Of a stretch of DNA of 64,000 nucleotides, positions 45,616 through 54,292 are shown piece after piece (the stretch's first letter is position 1; every line of letters begins with the position of its first letter). The position numbers were made by a program, and so were the translations under genes. Under the pieces are notes generated by a model. It did no database searches, was not told the origin of the DNA, and saw only the letters and a list, made by a program, of their open reading frames with translations. The stretch lies in contig NZ_AP028067.1 of assembly GCF_030297155.1 (NCBI RefSeq), positions 1,674,001 through 1,738,000 on the forward strand. Direction: 5' to 3'. The DNA is from Vibrio sp. FE10. GTDB lineage: Bacteria; Pseudomonadota; Gammaproteobacteria; Enterobacterales; Vibrionaceae.

Positions 45616-46454
45616 TGTTACTGGCTTCCCTTATTGTGTTGTTTTTTTCGTTACTGTTTTTGATTGTTGATTCGATTCGTAAAGAGCAACGACATAAGAA
45701 GGTTGCGCTCTATATCGGGGATAATTCAGCTCGTGCGCCTTCGCGCGTAAATCGCTTTTTTGTTCGTTTTGGTAAAGAACACCGACAAGAACTCGAGCAA
45801 AAAATGATTGAGGCGGGTTATTACAACACGGATTGGGCCAAATTCTATTTTCCGGCCAAGTTGTTGGTATTAGCGTTGGTTTCAGGCTTGGTATTGTTAG
45901 GGGACATGACATCAACCAACAAACTGATCGTGGTTATTTTCTCGTTGATCGGCGTCATTGTCGTCCCAGATACCATGCTTCAAATGCGCCGAAAGATGTT
46001 GATCAGCCGAACCTCAGCTCAACTGCCATATTTGCTCGACATGATGTCGGTATGCGTTCAAACCGGCATGACGATTGAAGCGGCGTTGGTTTATTTGGGC
46101 AAAGAGCTGGCTGAATTTGACTCAGATCTTTGCTACCAGATTAAGCGCACATCCGATTCTGCGAAAATACACGGTTTAGAAAAGGCGCTCAATGATCTGA
46201 GTGAACGTATCCCAACGCCTCCAGTACGAAGCTTTGTACTGACCATCATTCAAAACCTGCAATACGGTACATCCGTTGCTCAGGTGCTAAGTGATCTCGC
46301 AGAGGACATGCGAAAAGTCCAAATTCTTACGGTCGAGGAAAAGGTAGGTAAGCTCTCCGCGAAGATGAGTGTCCCTTTGATCCTTTTCATCATGTTTCCG
46401 ATCGTTATCTTGATTCTCGCGCCGAGCATCATGCAAATGACATTGAATATATAG
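45612..46454 (+). CDS. tadC: Inner-membrane platform protein TadC
   Basis: 280 residues. The GspF-like block LPYLLDMMSVCVQTGMTIEAAL lies in the middle, and the C-terminal helix ends the protein. The ATG at 45612 overlaps the tadB stop (ATGA); the longer frame from 45585 is not needed. Confidence 0.93.
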   Translation: MMLLASLIVLFFSLLFLIVDSIRKEQRHKKVALYIGDNSARAPSRVNRFFVRFGKEHRQELEQKMIEAGYYNTDWAKFYFPAKLLVLALVSGLVLLGDMTSTNKLIVVIFSLIGVIVVPDTMLQMRRKMLISRTSAQLPYLLDMMSVCVQTGMTIEAALVYLGKELAEFDSDLCYQIKRTSDSAKIHGLEKALNDLSERIPTPPVRSFVLTIIQNLQYGTSVAQVLSDLAEDMRKVQILTVEEKVGKLSAKMSVPLILFIMFPIVILILAPSIMQMTLNI

Positions 46455-46465
46455 GGAGACGACGA

Positions 46466-47203
46466 GTGATTGGAAAACGTTTTTGTCTCATTTTGTTGTC
46501 GATGAGTGTGTTGGCGGGCTGTCAATCGGCCCCTTCACCACAAGACCTGCAGCTTGGCAACGTGACTAGCATGGAAAAAGTGAAGAACTATGACGGCTTG
46601 ATTAGTTATTACAAATCCGAGCTAGAGCAAGGCTCCGAAGACCCAGAGGTAAAAGAGAAACTGGCATGGGCATATTTTCATAAAGGAGATATCGAGTCGG
46701 CAGACTTCTATGTTCAACATTTGCAACAAGAGGGGTTTGAAAACCCCAACTTGTACCAATTAGAAGGGCAAGTGTTTGATGCAAGAAATGACGTTGAAAG
46801 CGCCATTGCTGCTTATATGGCTTCAGTAGATGCGGGGAATACCACGGGTCAAATTCACGTTTTACTCGGTGTGTCATATACCAAAGTTGGAAGATTTAAT
46901 GAAGCTTACCAAGAGCTCAACCGAGCCCGTTTACGTGGTTATGATGATGTCGTTGTTAAGAACAACATTGCGATGATTCAAATGGCCAATGGCGAGTACC
47001 AACAGGCAATCGAAACGTTAGCTCCGGTTTTAAAAGAAGACCCTGCGAATAAGATCGTTAAAGCGAACCTAGCTATCGCACTAATGAAAACTCAGCAAAT
47101 CGATTCAGCCAAAAAGCTACTCAAAGGCGACTTCTCTGCAGAAGAGATCCAGAGCATCGCCGCTGAATTAACTCAATTAGGAGTTAATGATGAAGCGTCT
47201 TAA
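46466..47203 (+). CDS. tadD: TPR lipoprotein TadD
   Basis: 245 residues from a GTG start at 46466. Lipobox LAGC (Cys near 18) and several TPR repeats (YQLEGQVFDARNDVESAIAAY). Pilotin-like factor for the RcpA secretin. It ends in an overlap with tadE. Confidence 0.9.
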   Translation: MIGKRFCLILLSMSVLAGCQSAPSPQDLQLGNVTSMEKVKNYDGLISYYKSELEQGSEDPEVKEKLAWAYFHKGDIESADFYVQHLQQEGFENPNLYQLEGQVFDARNDVESAIAAYMASVDAGNTTGQIHVLLGVSYTKVGRFNEAYQELNRARLRGYDDVVVKNNIAMIQMANGEYQQAIETLAPVLKEDPANKIVKANLAIALMKTQQIDSAKKLLKGDFSAEEIQSIAAELTQLGVNDEAS

Positions 47204-47672
47204 TAGACAGAAGGGCGTGACGGCGATTGAGTTTGTGTTGGGTGCGCTTGTTCTGTTTTTCGCCACCTTTGCGATCTTCGAATCAAGTTACCAAATCTAC
47301 GTTGTGAACATGACCGAGTATTCGCTGAGAGAAACCATCAGGAATACCAAAATATATGAAGGCGAAGGGATCAACGAGCAGTACGAAACTAAGTTCAAAT
47401 CACTAATCGAAGATGATGACAATCTATGGAGCTTCTTAATTGATAGCTCAAGGTTTTCTATCGAAGGTCAGTACTTCAAAACCTATGACGATTTCATCGC
47501 GAACAGGGGACACTCTGATCAAGGCTTGAACTTCAATTACGACTTAGCCGAGATCACGGTGACGTACCGCTATACCCCAGTTATTAAACTGGCCGGTGCT
47601 GCGGATAGGGATATTTCAAGCACTATGGTTTTGAACTTAGAACACGAGGGGTGGGAAGATGATGCGCCGTAA
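47187..47672 (+). CDS. tadE: Pseudopilin TadE
   Basis: 161 residues. Type IV prepilin-like leader with cleavage motif KGVTAIEFVLGALVLFF after a short basic start. Minor pilin needed for tad pilus formation. Overlaps tadD by 17 bases and tadF by 14. Confidence 0.9.
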   Translation: MMKRLNRQKGVTAIEFVLGALVLFFATFAIFESSYQIYVVNMTEYSLRETIRNTKIYEGEGINEQYETKFKSLIEDDDNLWSFLIDSSRFSIEGQYFKTYDDFIANRGHSDQGLNFNYDLAEITVTYRYTPVIKLAGAADRDISSTMVLNLEHEGWEDDAP

Positions 47673-48219
47673 ACAACGTGTGTCTTACGCGATTCGCCAG
47701 CAAGGTTCATTTACCGTTGAATTGCTGTTCATTCTTGTGGCCTTGTGGGGTGTTTATCTGTTTGGCGCAGACTTGAGCCATCAGCTACTCATGCGTGCCA
47801 AGCTCGATCGGTCCAGCTTTGCTTTAGTCAATGTGATCAAAGAGCGTACTCGTTACTTTGAAGCCGACGTGCTGGCAGGACAAAACCTACCCGTAACTAA
47901 TTCAGAGTTAGAAGACATGGCTAAAGTGGCAAGTCGAATGCTCAATACACCAGTCGATAACGTGGCGATCAAGATAGAGTCATTGACCAATAAAGTTAAT
48001 GTCGCTGAATTCTCAACCAGTAAGTACCGAAGCTTAAATTGCCAAACCGATTCGATTCTCGAGCATGCAGATCTAGCTCCGATAGAAAAGGGCGTTGTCT
48101 ATCCATTGTACCGAATCAGTCTTTGTGAAGAGCAAAGTTCTTGGTTCAAGCCCTTCTTCAACAGTGGTACCAGCACCACGGTTAAGATTGGATCTTCTTC
48201 AATCATGCCTGGGAGATAA
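47659..48219 (+). CDS. tadF: Pseudopilin TadF
   Basis: 186 residues. Prepilin-like motif QQGSFTVELLFILVALWGV after a basic leader; Glu at +5 is present. Second minor pilin of the locus. Two cysteines in the later part may form a disulphide. Confidence 0.88.
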   Translation: MMRRKQRVSYAIRQQGSFTVELLFILVALWGVYLFGADLSHQLLMRAKLDRSSFALVNVIKERTRYFEADVLAGQNLPVTNSELEDMAKVASRMLNTPVDNVAIKIESLTNKVNVAEFSTSKYRSLNCQTDSILEHADLAPIEKGVVYPLYRISLCEEQSSWFKPFFNSGTSTTVKIGSSSIMPGR

Positions 48220-48223
48220 TGAA

Positions 48224-49786
48224 ATGAAAATGCAGCACGATCGTTATATCAATCGCCAGCATCTCAGTCTCCACAGACAGCAAGGGGTTGCCGCGGTGTG
48301 GATGGGCTTATTGCTTGTTCCAATCATGGGCATGACCTTTTGGGCGGTTGAAGGCACACGTTATGTACAAGAGACCAGTCGATTACGAGATTCAGCAGAG
48401 GCCGCTGCCATAGCGGTGACGATTGAAGATCAACCGGATCAGGCTCGTGGGTTAGCGACCAAGTATGTCGAAAACTACGTGCGAGACATCAAATCAACCA
48501 ACCTCTCAGCAGACCGATTTCACCAAGCGGAAGACGAGGGCACTGGGGTTCTGGAATACATCCAATACACAGTGAATGCCAAGACGACACATGACTCTTG
48601 GTTCGCGAGTAGCTTTATCCCTTCGTTTGACCAGCAGCAAGACTTAGCGGGACGCTCGTTAGCGAGGAAGTACCCTGTTTATCTTGGTGACAACAACATC
48701 GATATAGTTTTTGTGTCGGACTTTTCCGGTTCAATGAACGACAGATGGGGCTCAAGTCGACACATAAAAATCGACGATCTAAAGACAGCCATCGATGAAA
48801 TATCCAGCAAAATTCTTTGCACATCGATTAAACAGGACTATGTCGATGGAGAGTGGAAATACGTTTGTGACGAACCGGGAGAAGATACAACCGGAGACAG
48901 GCTGCTTAACCGAGTTGGCTTTGTGCCTTTTAACGTCCGAACGAGGGAAATCGTCTCGGGTAATAAAGCTAATGCGACCAGCCAGCTGAGCTACAAAGAT
49001 AACTATAAAACGAACGTATCACCTTATTCCTACAACGATGTTAACTGGGATTACTGGCGCACGTATACCCAGAATCAGGTGCTTAATTGCGCTAGTTGGC
49101 AGTCATATTGTTCAAATCCAAAATCGGATAATCAAAAGTACGCCAAACGGATAAGGGATGTCATCAATGCAGATCGATACGCCGTTGCTGATGTCTACAA
49201 CTACGTTGATTTTCCGAGTTCGGTATCGACGATGTTTACTGACAAGTCGGGGTTACAGCCTGATTTCTATGATGTGAGTGGAACTCGTCTATTTAACGCG
49301 CATGGTTCTTCAAACTCATCACAGTTTTCCAACATTCGCCTATCGAACAAGCTCTCAGACTTGAACCCGATTAACTCGATGTGGGCAGACGGTGGTACTG
49401 CAGCTTTTCAAGGTATTTTGAGAGGTTCTCAGGTGCTCCATGACGGTGACCCGAACAGTTCCGACCAAGAAGAACAGCAAGTCTACAACAAGAAAATCAA
49501 GATGCTGCTGATCTTAAGTGACGGGCAGGAGAGCCCTGATAACGGCATCCTCAGAGGGTTAGTCGACAGAGGCATGTGTGACAAAGCAAGAGAGGAAATA
49601 CCAGGCTTATACATAGGTGTCATTGGTATTGATTTTCGAGCATCCCAGCAGAGTGGTTTTCAAGACTGCGTTGTCGACCCAAATGAAGACATCATCGATG
49701 TATCTAACCTAGATGAATTGATTGAAAAGATAGAAGAACTCATCCGTAAAGGCTCAAAAACAAGCGGAATCACTAAGTTGTACTAG
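48224..49786 (+). CDS. tadG: TadG, von Willebrand factor A protein
   Basis: 520 residues from the ATG at 48224 (GGGAG upstream; the longer frame from 48095 overlaps tadF). An N-terminal hydrophobic segment (GVAAVWMGLLLVPIMGMTFW) like a prepilin helix, then a VWA domain with the MIDAS motif DFSGSMND (about 164-171). Predicted to sit in the envelope and connect pilus and adhesion. Four bases from tadF. Confidence 0.92.
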   Translation: MKMQHDRYINRQHLSLHRQQGVAAVWMGLLLVPIMGMTFWAVEGTRYVQETSRLRDSAEAAAIAVTIEDQPDQARGLATKYVENYVRDIKSTNLSADRFHQAEDEGTGVLEYIQYTVNAKTTHDSWFASSFIPSFDQQQDLAGRSLARKYPVYLGDNNIDIVFVSDFSGSMNDRWGSSRHIKIDDLKTAIDEISSKILCTSIKQDYVDGEWKYVCDEPGEDTTGDRLLNRVGFVPFNVRTREIVSGNKANATSQLSYKDNYKTNVSPYSYNDVNWDYWRTYTQNQVLNCASWQSYCSNPKSDNQKYAKRIRDVINADRYAVADVYNYVDFPSSVSTMFTDKSGLQPDFYDVSGTRLFNAHGSSNSSQFSNIRLSNKLSDLNPINSMWADGGTAAFQGILRGSQVLHDGDPNSSDQEEQQVYNKKIKMLLILSDGQESPDNGILRGLVDRGMCDKAREEIPGLYIGVIGIDFRASQQSGFQDCVVDPNEDIIDVSNLDELIEKIEELIRKGSKTSGITKLY

Positions 49787-49794
49787 AGGAAAAT

Positions 49795-50433
49795 ATGAAA
49801 AAGTTAATGATCAGTTCAATCGTTATATCGACATTGCAATTTAGTTTTATCGCTCATGCAGAAGAAGGTATCAGCGTTTATTGCAACACTGCGTTCAGTG
49901 AATATCAACACAATGTTACGGTTGATGATGTCGTCGGCATTGCACAGCACAGACAGGGCTTTTTACAAATAGAGCAGCCGTCTGGCAGTAGTGAGCTAAA
50001 ACAGGCGTTAGCTAGTCAATCCAATCTAGGTATGAACCAGTTAGGATGTAAGACTTGGATCAGTAACCAAGAGCGCCAAGGGTTGTTGGCACGTCTTCAT
50101 TTTGGTTTTGACCAACACAACTTAACGCCGATGGGCAGCCAAGCTTTGAGCCAACTAGCAAGCGAGTTAAAGACTAACGGTAGTGCGATTACGGTGGATG
50201 GCCACACTGATAGCACTGGCGAAGCAGGTTACAACCAAGCATTGGGGCTACAAAGAGCACTGACTACGTCGGACGGTTTAATCGCGGATGGTGTCGAGAA
50301 AAATCGTCTTGTGACTCGTTCGTTTGGTGAGAGTAAGCCTATTGCCTCCAACGCAACTTCAGAGGGTAGAGCCAGTAATCGACGCTCGGAAATCTGGGCC
50401 TCTTCGAACGATGTCACTGAATTAGAAAATTAA
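49795..50433 (+). CDS. OmpA-family protein of the tad locus
   Basis: 212 residues with a signal peptide (KLMISSIVISTLQFSFIAHA) and a C-terminal OmpA/MotB peptidoglycan-binding domain (FGFDQHNLTPMGSQALSQ, VDGHTDSTGEAGYN, NRRSEIW). It lies 8 bases after tadG and is therefore part of the operon; it could anchor the pilus base to the cell wall. Confidence 0.88.
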   Translation: MKKLMISSIVISTLQFSFIAHAEEGISVYCNTAFSEYQHNVTVDDVVGIAQHRQGFLQIEQPSGSSELKQALASQSNLGMNQLGCKTWISNQERQGLLARLHFGFDQHNLTPMGSQALSQLASELKTNGSAITVDGHTDSTGEAGYNQALGLQRALTTSDGLIADGVEKNRLVTRSFGESKPIASNATSEGRASNRRSEIWASSNDVTELEN

Positions 50434-50505
50434 GATGCACTCAAAGGCATCTGCTTGCTAGCCAATACGGTACTGCCGATAGAATAAGTGGTAGGGCTTG
50501 GTTGT

Positions 50506-50533
50506 TGCTTAATGCTTAGTGCTTAGTGCTCAG
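50506..50533. repeat. Heptamer tandem repeat (TGCTTAG-type, 4 units)
   Basis: TGCTTAA, TGCTTAG, TGCTTAG, TGCTCAG in a row, 73 bases after the OmpA gene. Same size class as the heptamers at 15692 and 55714. Confidence 0.75.
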
Positions 50534-50631
50534 CAATAACCGCCCTAAATTATTGCTCTTGGAATTTTTGTTACAACGTATACTAATGAATATTCAATTA
50601 AGTTTAACTATCTAATACTAAAGAAATATTA

Positions 50632-51573
50632 ATGCTTTTTGATAAGATCTCTTCTGAAGGGATGCAAAGAAATATCGATGTCGATACTTGGATATCTATA
50701 TTGGATAACATACGAGACATAATGGATGCATCGAATGCAGGCATCATCATGATCTCTGATTTGAGTTGCTCTGGTTCTGAGAGTGTGTGGAGCTCCTCAA
50801 ACGTATCGTGCAACCAGCACAAGAGCAGGATTAGCTGTTTTTGTGAATATGTGCATAACGAAAATCGCACGGTTTATTTGAGTGGTCACGCTGGTGGAGA
50901 ATCCGTTTCGGCAAAGGGAGCGGATGCCTATAAGTCTTTTTGCGGCGTCCCGGTAAGAGATATCGATGACGAAGTGTTTGCGGTGCTCTTGGTGTTTGAT
51001 TTAAGCCCAACAACGTATACAGAAAGCCAAGTTAACTTGATTGAAAACATATCGACTCTATTGCGTTCTGAAATCTTATTAAAAGAAGAGAGCCGGATTT
51101 TATACAAAAATAGTCATTTTGATATCATGACTACGCTCCTTAATCGAAGGGGCTTTTTCCATGAATTCAACAAAGCAAACATCAGCGATGGCGAGATCGT
51201 TTGTTTGTATTTCGATTTAGATAATTTGAAATACATCAATGATACCTATGGTCACTTCAAAGGTGATGACTATATCTCTGGTTTTGCGTCATGCATAAAA
51301 AACAATTCAAAGTACAACATCATATCGGCTAGAGTCGGTGGTGATGAGTTTATCGTTGTCATACATTCAGAAGAGGCTGGCTATGCTTCTGAGTTGGTTA
51401 GTAAAATTCACGCTGAATTTGATGATTTCATTGAAGGCTTTCGTTGCGATGATGAGGTTTCCCTCGGCTTTTCATATGGTTTTGGTACGGCGGATTCTCG
51501 AAGTTTCAATATCATTAATCTAATCAAGTCGTCCGATGAAAACATGTACCTCAACAAGAAGAACAAGATTTAG
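50632..51573 (+). CDS. GAF-like GGDEF diguanylate cyclase
   Basis: 313 residues, cytoplasmic. A GAF-like sensor domain (about 15-140: DASNAGIIMISDLS, KSFCGVPVRDID) and a GGDEF domain with an intact GGDEF at 236-240. No RxxD inhibitory site. It sits beyond the tad locus in the same direction, so its c-di-GMP may control pilus expression or activity. The ribosome-binding site is weak. Confidence 0.88.
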   Translation: MLFDKISSEGMQRNIDVDTWISILDNIRDIMDASNAGIIMISDLSCSGSESVWSSSNVSCNQHKSRISCFCEYVHNENRTVYLSGHAGGESVSAKGADAYKSFCGVPVRDIDDEVFAVLLVFDLSPTTYTESQVNLIENISTLLRSEILLKEESRILYKNSHFDIMTTLLNRRGFFHEFNKANISDGEIVCLYFDLDNLKYINDTYGHFKGDDYISGFASCIKNNSKYNIISARVGGDEFIVVIHSEEAGYASELVSKIHAEFDDFIEGFRCDDEVSLGFSYGFGTADSRSFNIINLIKSSDENMYLNKKNKI

Positions 51574-51591
51574 CTGTTCGTGACAGGCGTA

Positions 51592-51613
51592 AAAAGCCCA
51601 CTAGTGTGGGCTT
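51592..51613. terminator. Terminator between the GGDEF gene and purA
   Basis: AAGCCCAC / GTGGGCTT stem (51594-51601, 51606-51613) with a 4-base loop. It is the same hairpin type as at 26732. The plus-strand gene ends just before and the minus-strand purA ends just after. Confidence 0.75.
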
Positions 51614-51614
51614 G

Positions 51615-51636
51615 GATGTAGATGTAGATGTAGATG
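51615..51636. repeat. Hexamer tandem repeat (GATGTA)x3.7
   Basis: GATGTA at 51615, 51621 and 51627, then GATG, directly after the terminator stem and before the purA end. Confidence 0.75.
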
Positions 51637-51651
51637 GTTTAGCTTTCTAAA

Positions 51652-52911
51652 CTAAGATCGAATGATCATTTGCTCGCGCTCAGGACCTACCGATACCATT
51701 ACAATTGGCACACCCATCAATTCTTCGATACGAGTTACGTAATCTTGTGCTGCTTGAGGAAGGCTCTCAAAGGTACGGCAGCCAGTGATGTCTTCATTCC
51801 AGCCAGCCATATCTTCATACACAGGCTTTAGTTCAGCTGTTTGTGGCCAAATTGGGTTCTCAGTGTGTTCACCTGAGTAAGCCGTACAAATCTTAAGTTC
51901 AGATAAACCAGACAGACAGTCAATCTTAGTCAGTGCGATTTCAGTCGCGGCTTGCAGGTCAACACCGTTGCGAGTTGCTACCGCGTCGAAGTAACCCATA
52001 TCACGCGGACGACCCGTTGTTGCACCGTATTCGTTAGAGCTTTCGCGGAAGCTGTCTTGTTCTTCCATTGCAGTCACAAGGGTGCCAGTACCAACAGACG
52101 AGCTGAACGATTTAGCAACAGCAATAATGCGTTCAGGGCGAAGGGCAGGTAAGCCACTACCGATACCTGCGTAAGCTGCAGTTACATTAGAAGAGGTCGT
52201 CCAAGGGTATTCACCGTAGACAAGGTCACGGCCTGCACCAAGTTGAGCTTCAAACAGTAGGTTCGCGTCTTGTGATTGCAGTGCTTTAAGCGGCTCAGTC
52301 ACGTTGCAAATGAATGGGCGCCAAGCTTTAGTCACTTCAAGTAGCCACTCTGTCATTTCAGAAGCAGTCTGAGTGAAATCACATTGAGGGTATAGAGCCT
52401 TCAGTTGAGGCATCTTCCAATCAAGTAGGAATTGAATGCGCTGCTCTAAGATCTCAGGCTGATTCAACCAACCCACAAGAATACCTTTCTTCATCACACG
52501 GTCGCCGTACGCTGGCGCAATGCCTTGTCGTGTTGAACCGTAAGCGCCGTCACCCAAACGCTCTTCTTCAAGCGTATCTTCAAGGGCGTGTAAAGGCAGA
52601 CACAGTGTCGCGCGGTCTGAAATCACCATTTTAACTTTGATACCAGCCGCTTGTACTTCTGCAATCTCTTGAGTTAGCGCAGCAGCGCTGATCACCATGC
52701 CAGGGCCAAGAACCGCTGTACAATCAGGATTAAAAATACCACTTGGTAGTTGGTGCAGTTTGAACGTACCGAAGTCGTTTACTACGGTATGGCCAGCATT
52801 GTTTCCGCCTTGAAAGCGAATGCTAGCAGAAGCTTGGTCTGCTAAAAAATCAACGATACGGCCTTTGCCTTCGTCGCCCCAGTTTGCGCCTACAACAACA
52901 ATAGATGGCAT
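51652..52911 (-). CDS. purA: Adenylosuccinate synthetase (PurA-type)
   Basis: 419 residues. It makes adenylosuccinate from IMP, Asp and GTP in AMP synthesis. GDEGKG (Asp13) and GHT (His41) are at the positions of the two catalytic residues in E. coli PurA. The Asp excludes phage PurZ, which replaces it. The start at 52911 follows AGGAG; a longer open frame exists but is not needed. Vibrio usually has another purA on the main chromosome, so this may be a second copy. The divergent LysR neighbour suggests special regulation. Confidence 0.9.
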   Translation of the reverse strand: MPSIVVVGANWGDEGKGRIVDFLADQASASIRFQGGNNAGHTVVNDFGTFKLHQLPSGIFNPDCTAVLGPGMVISAAALTQEIAEVQAAGIKVKMVISDRATLCLPLHALEDTLEEERLGDGAYGSTRQGIAPAYGDRVMKKGILVGWLNQPEILEQRIQFLLDWKMPQLKALYPQCDFTQTASEMTEWLLEVTKAWRPFICNVTEPLKALQSQDANLLFEAQLGAGRDLVYGEYPWTTSSNVTAAYAGIGSGLPALRPERIIAVAKSFSSSVGTGTLVTAMEEQDSFRESSNEYGATTGRPRDMGYFDAVATRNGVDLQAATEIALTKIDCLSGLSELKICTAYSGEHTENPIWPQTAELKPVYEDMAGWNEDITGCRTFESLPQAAQDYVTRIEELMGVPIVMVSVGPEREQMIIRS

Positions 52912-53033
52912 AATTTTTCTCCTGACTGATTGAGAAATTATGTTAGTCCTGCAAAGTGGATAAGAGAAATTAATTATCTTTATTATCTTGATAAGGATTT
53001 CATATATCCTTAAAGTCTTAACCCATAAGCGAG

Positions 53034-53068
53034 ATTCCCTATCACGTTCGTTCCTCACTGTAGGGAAT
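53034..53068. repeat. Vibrio-type intergenic inverted repeat
   Basis: ATTCCCTA (53034-53041) and TAGGGAAT (53061-53068) with 19 bases between, in the gap between purA and the LysR gene. Similar inverted elements with ATTCCC/GGGAAT are scattered in Vibrio genomes; I cannot count copies here. Confidence 0.45.
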
Positions 53069-53125
53069 GACGATGTAGGTGCATCCCTCACTTTAGAGGA
53101 TGATGTAAGTGACAAGAAAGAGGAC

Positions 53126-54037
53126 ATGATGCTTGATATCAATTTGTTGAAAACGTTTGTGACGCTAGCGGAATACAAGCATTTCGGGAAAGCGGCAAAC
53201 GCACTGCATATGACACAGCCCAATGTGAGCTTGCATCTAAAGCAGTTAGAACAACAAACACGCATAAAGTTGATAGAGCGAAGCCCGTTTCAACTGACTC
53301 AAGCTGGCGAAAGGCTATTAGAGACAAGCCAAAGAACGTTACTCGAACTGCAGATTTGCCAGGCCGATCTAAATGCGATTAACGACCTTAAAATAGGGAC
53401 GTTAACCATCGCTGTGAGTGACATCATTTCTCGATTCTTGCTGATTCGTCCCTTCCAGAAATTCAAAGCGGAATATCCGGGTATCGACCTAACTTTGCTG
53501 AATACCACGTCATCTCAGGCATCGAGTTTAGTTAAGAATGCTCAGGCGGATCTTGGCTTCGTTATTGCCAAAGAACAACACAATGAGTCACTCTATTTCA
53601 CCAAGCTGCAAGAGCTCTCATGGTGTGCACTTGGTAATGGTTTGGATATCCAAAGCGCAAATAATTCGATAGAAAGCGAGTCTGAAGATGAAGGTGTCGA
53701 TACAGAACTCACCTTAATCCTACTAGGTCATGATACGAGAACCCGTGACTTCATCGATGAAGGTTTACCAAGTTTGAATCTACCCAATCATAGGGTCATG
53801 GAAGTAGGGAGTGTAGACGCTCAAATTGACTGGGCAGAAGCAGGTTTTGGGGTGGCAATCATTCCTGAGTTTGCAATATCAACCAAGCAGCACCTGAAAT
53901 CGAAGGTGACACCATTAATCAATTTCTCAAGCACAAGTCTTGGTTATATTGTTAGGCAGAATCAAGTGTTGTCTAAAGCGACCAAGCAGTTATTGGGTTG
54001 GGTAAATGATGAGATTACTCTGTTGCAAAACCAATAA
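53126..54037 (+). CDS. LysR-family regulator divergent from purA
   Basis: 303 residues from the ATG at 53126 (MMLDINLLKTFVTLAEYKHF, with AGAGG upstream). The longer frame from 52988 runs through the intergenic repeat and is not likely. Helix-turn-helix FGKAANALHMTQPNVSLHLKQLE, then the effector domain. It may regulate purA, which is divergent across about 215 bases. Confidence 0.9.
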   Translation: MMLDINLLKTFVTLAEYKHFGKAANALHMTQPNVSLHLKQLEQQTRIKLIERSPFQLTQAGERLLETSQRTLLELQICQADLNAINDLKIGTLTIAVSDIISRFLLIRPFQKFKAEYPGIDLTLLNTTSSQASSLVKNAQADLGFVIAKEQHNESLYFTKLQELSWCALGNGLDIQSANNSIESESEDEGVDTELTLILLGHDTRTRDFIDEGLPSLNLPNHRVMEVGSVDAQIDWAEAGFGVAIIPEFAISTKQHLKSKVTPLINFSSTSLGYIVRQNQVLSKATKQLLGWVNDEITLLQNQ

Positions 54038-54054
54038 CGCCATCTGATCTATCT

Positions 54055-54080
54055 AAGCCCACCTCGTGTGGGCTTTTTTG
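54055..54080 (+). terminator. Terminator of the LysR gene
   Basis: AAGCCCAC (54055-54062) / GTGGGCTT (54068-54075) then TTTTG TGTCTG: the same hairpin family as at 26732. Confidence 0.85.
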
Positions 54081-54190
54081 TGTCTGCAAAGCGCAGCTGT
54101 TTCTCCCCCCAATAGGCTATCGAGCTAATTAGAGCTCCCCATCCATTATTACTCATCCAAATCAGAGCCTTAAAATTCATCGTTGACAAT

Positions 54191-54252
54191 GTTTGATAAT
54201 CAAACTAAATTCCATTTATTGATTTGATAGTCAAACTACTTGTTAGTCAAAG
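54191..54252 (+). promoter_or_regulatory. Repeated palindromic operators before the metal efflux gene
   Basis: GTTTGATAATCAAAC (54191-54205) and TTTGATAGTCAAA (54223-54235) are near-perfect palindromes, and TTAGTCAAAG (54243) is a half copy. The TTTGA..TCAAA pattern fits a MarR-type regulator, and such a gene is at 55281. Confidence 0.75.
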
Positions 54253-54292
54253 CACTTTTTTGAGCAAGATCGATAAGTAACGACTCCTAACA

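Noticed and set aside
51652..52911. Phage-type PurZ (2-aminoadenylosuccinate synthetase)
   Set aside because: The catalytic Asp13 of PurA is kept in GDEGKG, and the length is that of PurA.
52912..53265. N-terminal extension of PurA in the open frame
   Set aside because: The conserved PurA start MPSIVVVGANWGDEG has AGGAG before it; the extension runs through the divergent promoter region and the LysR start.
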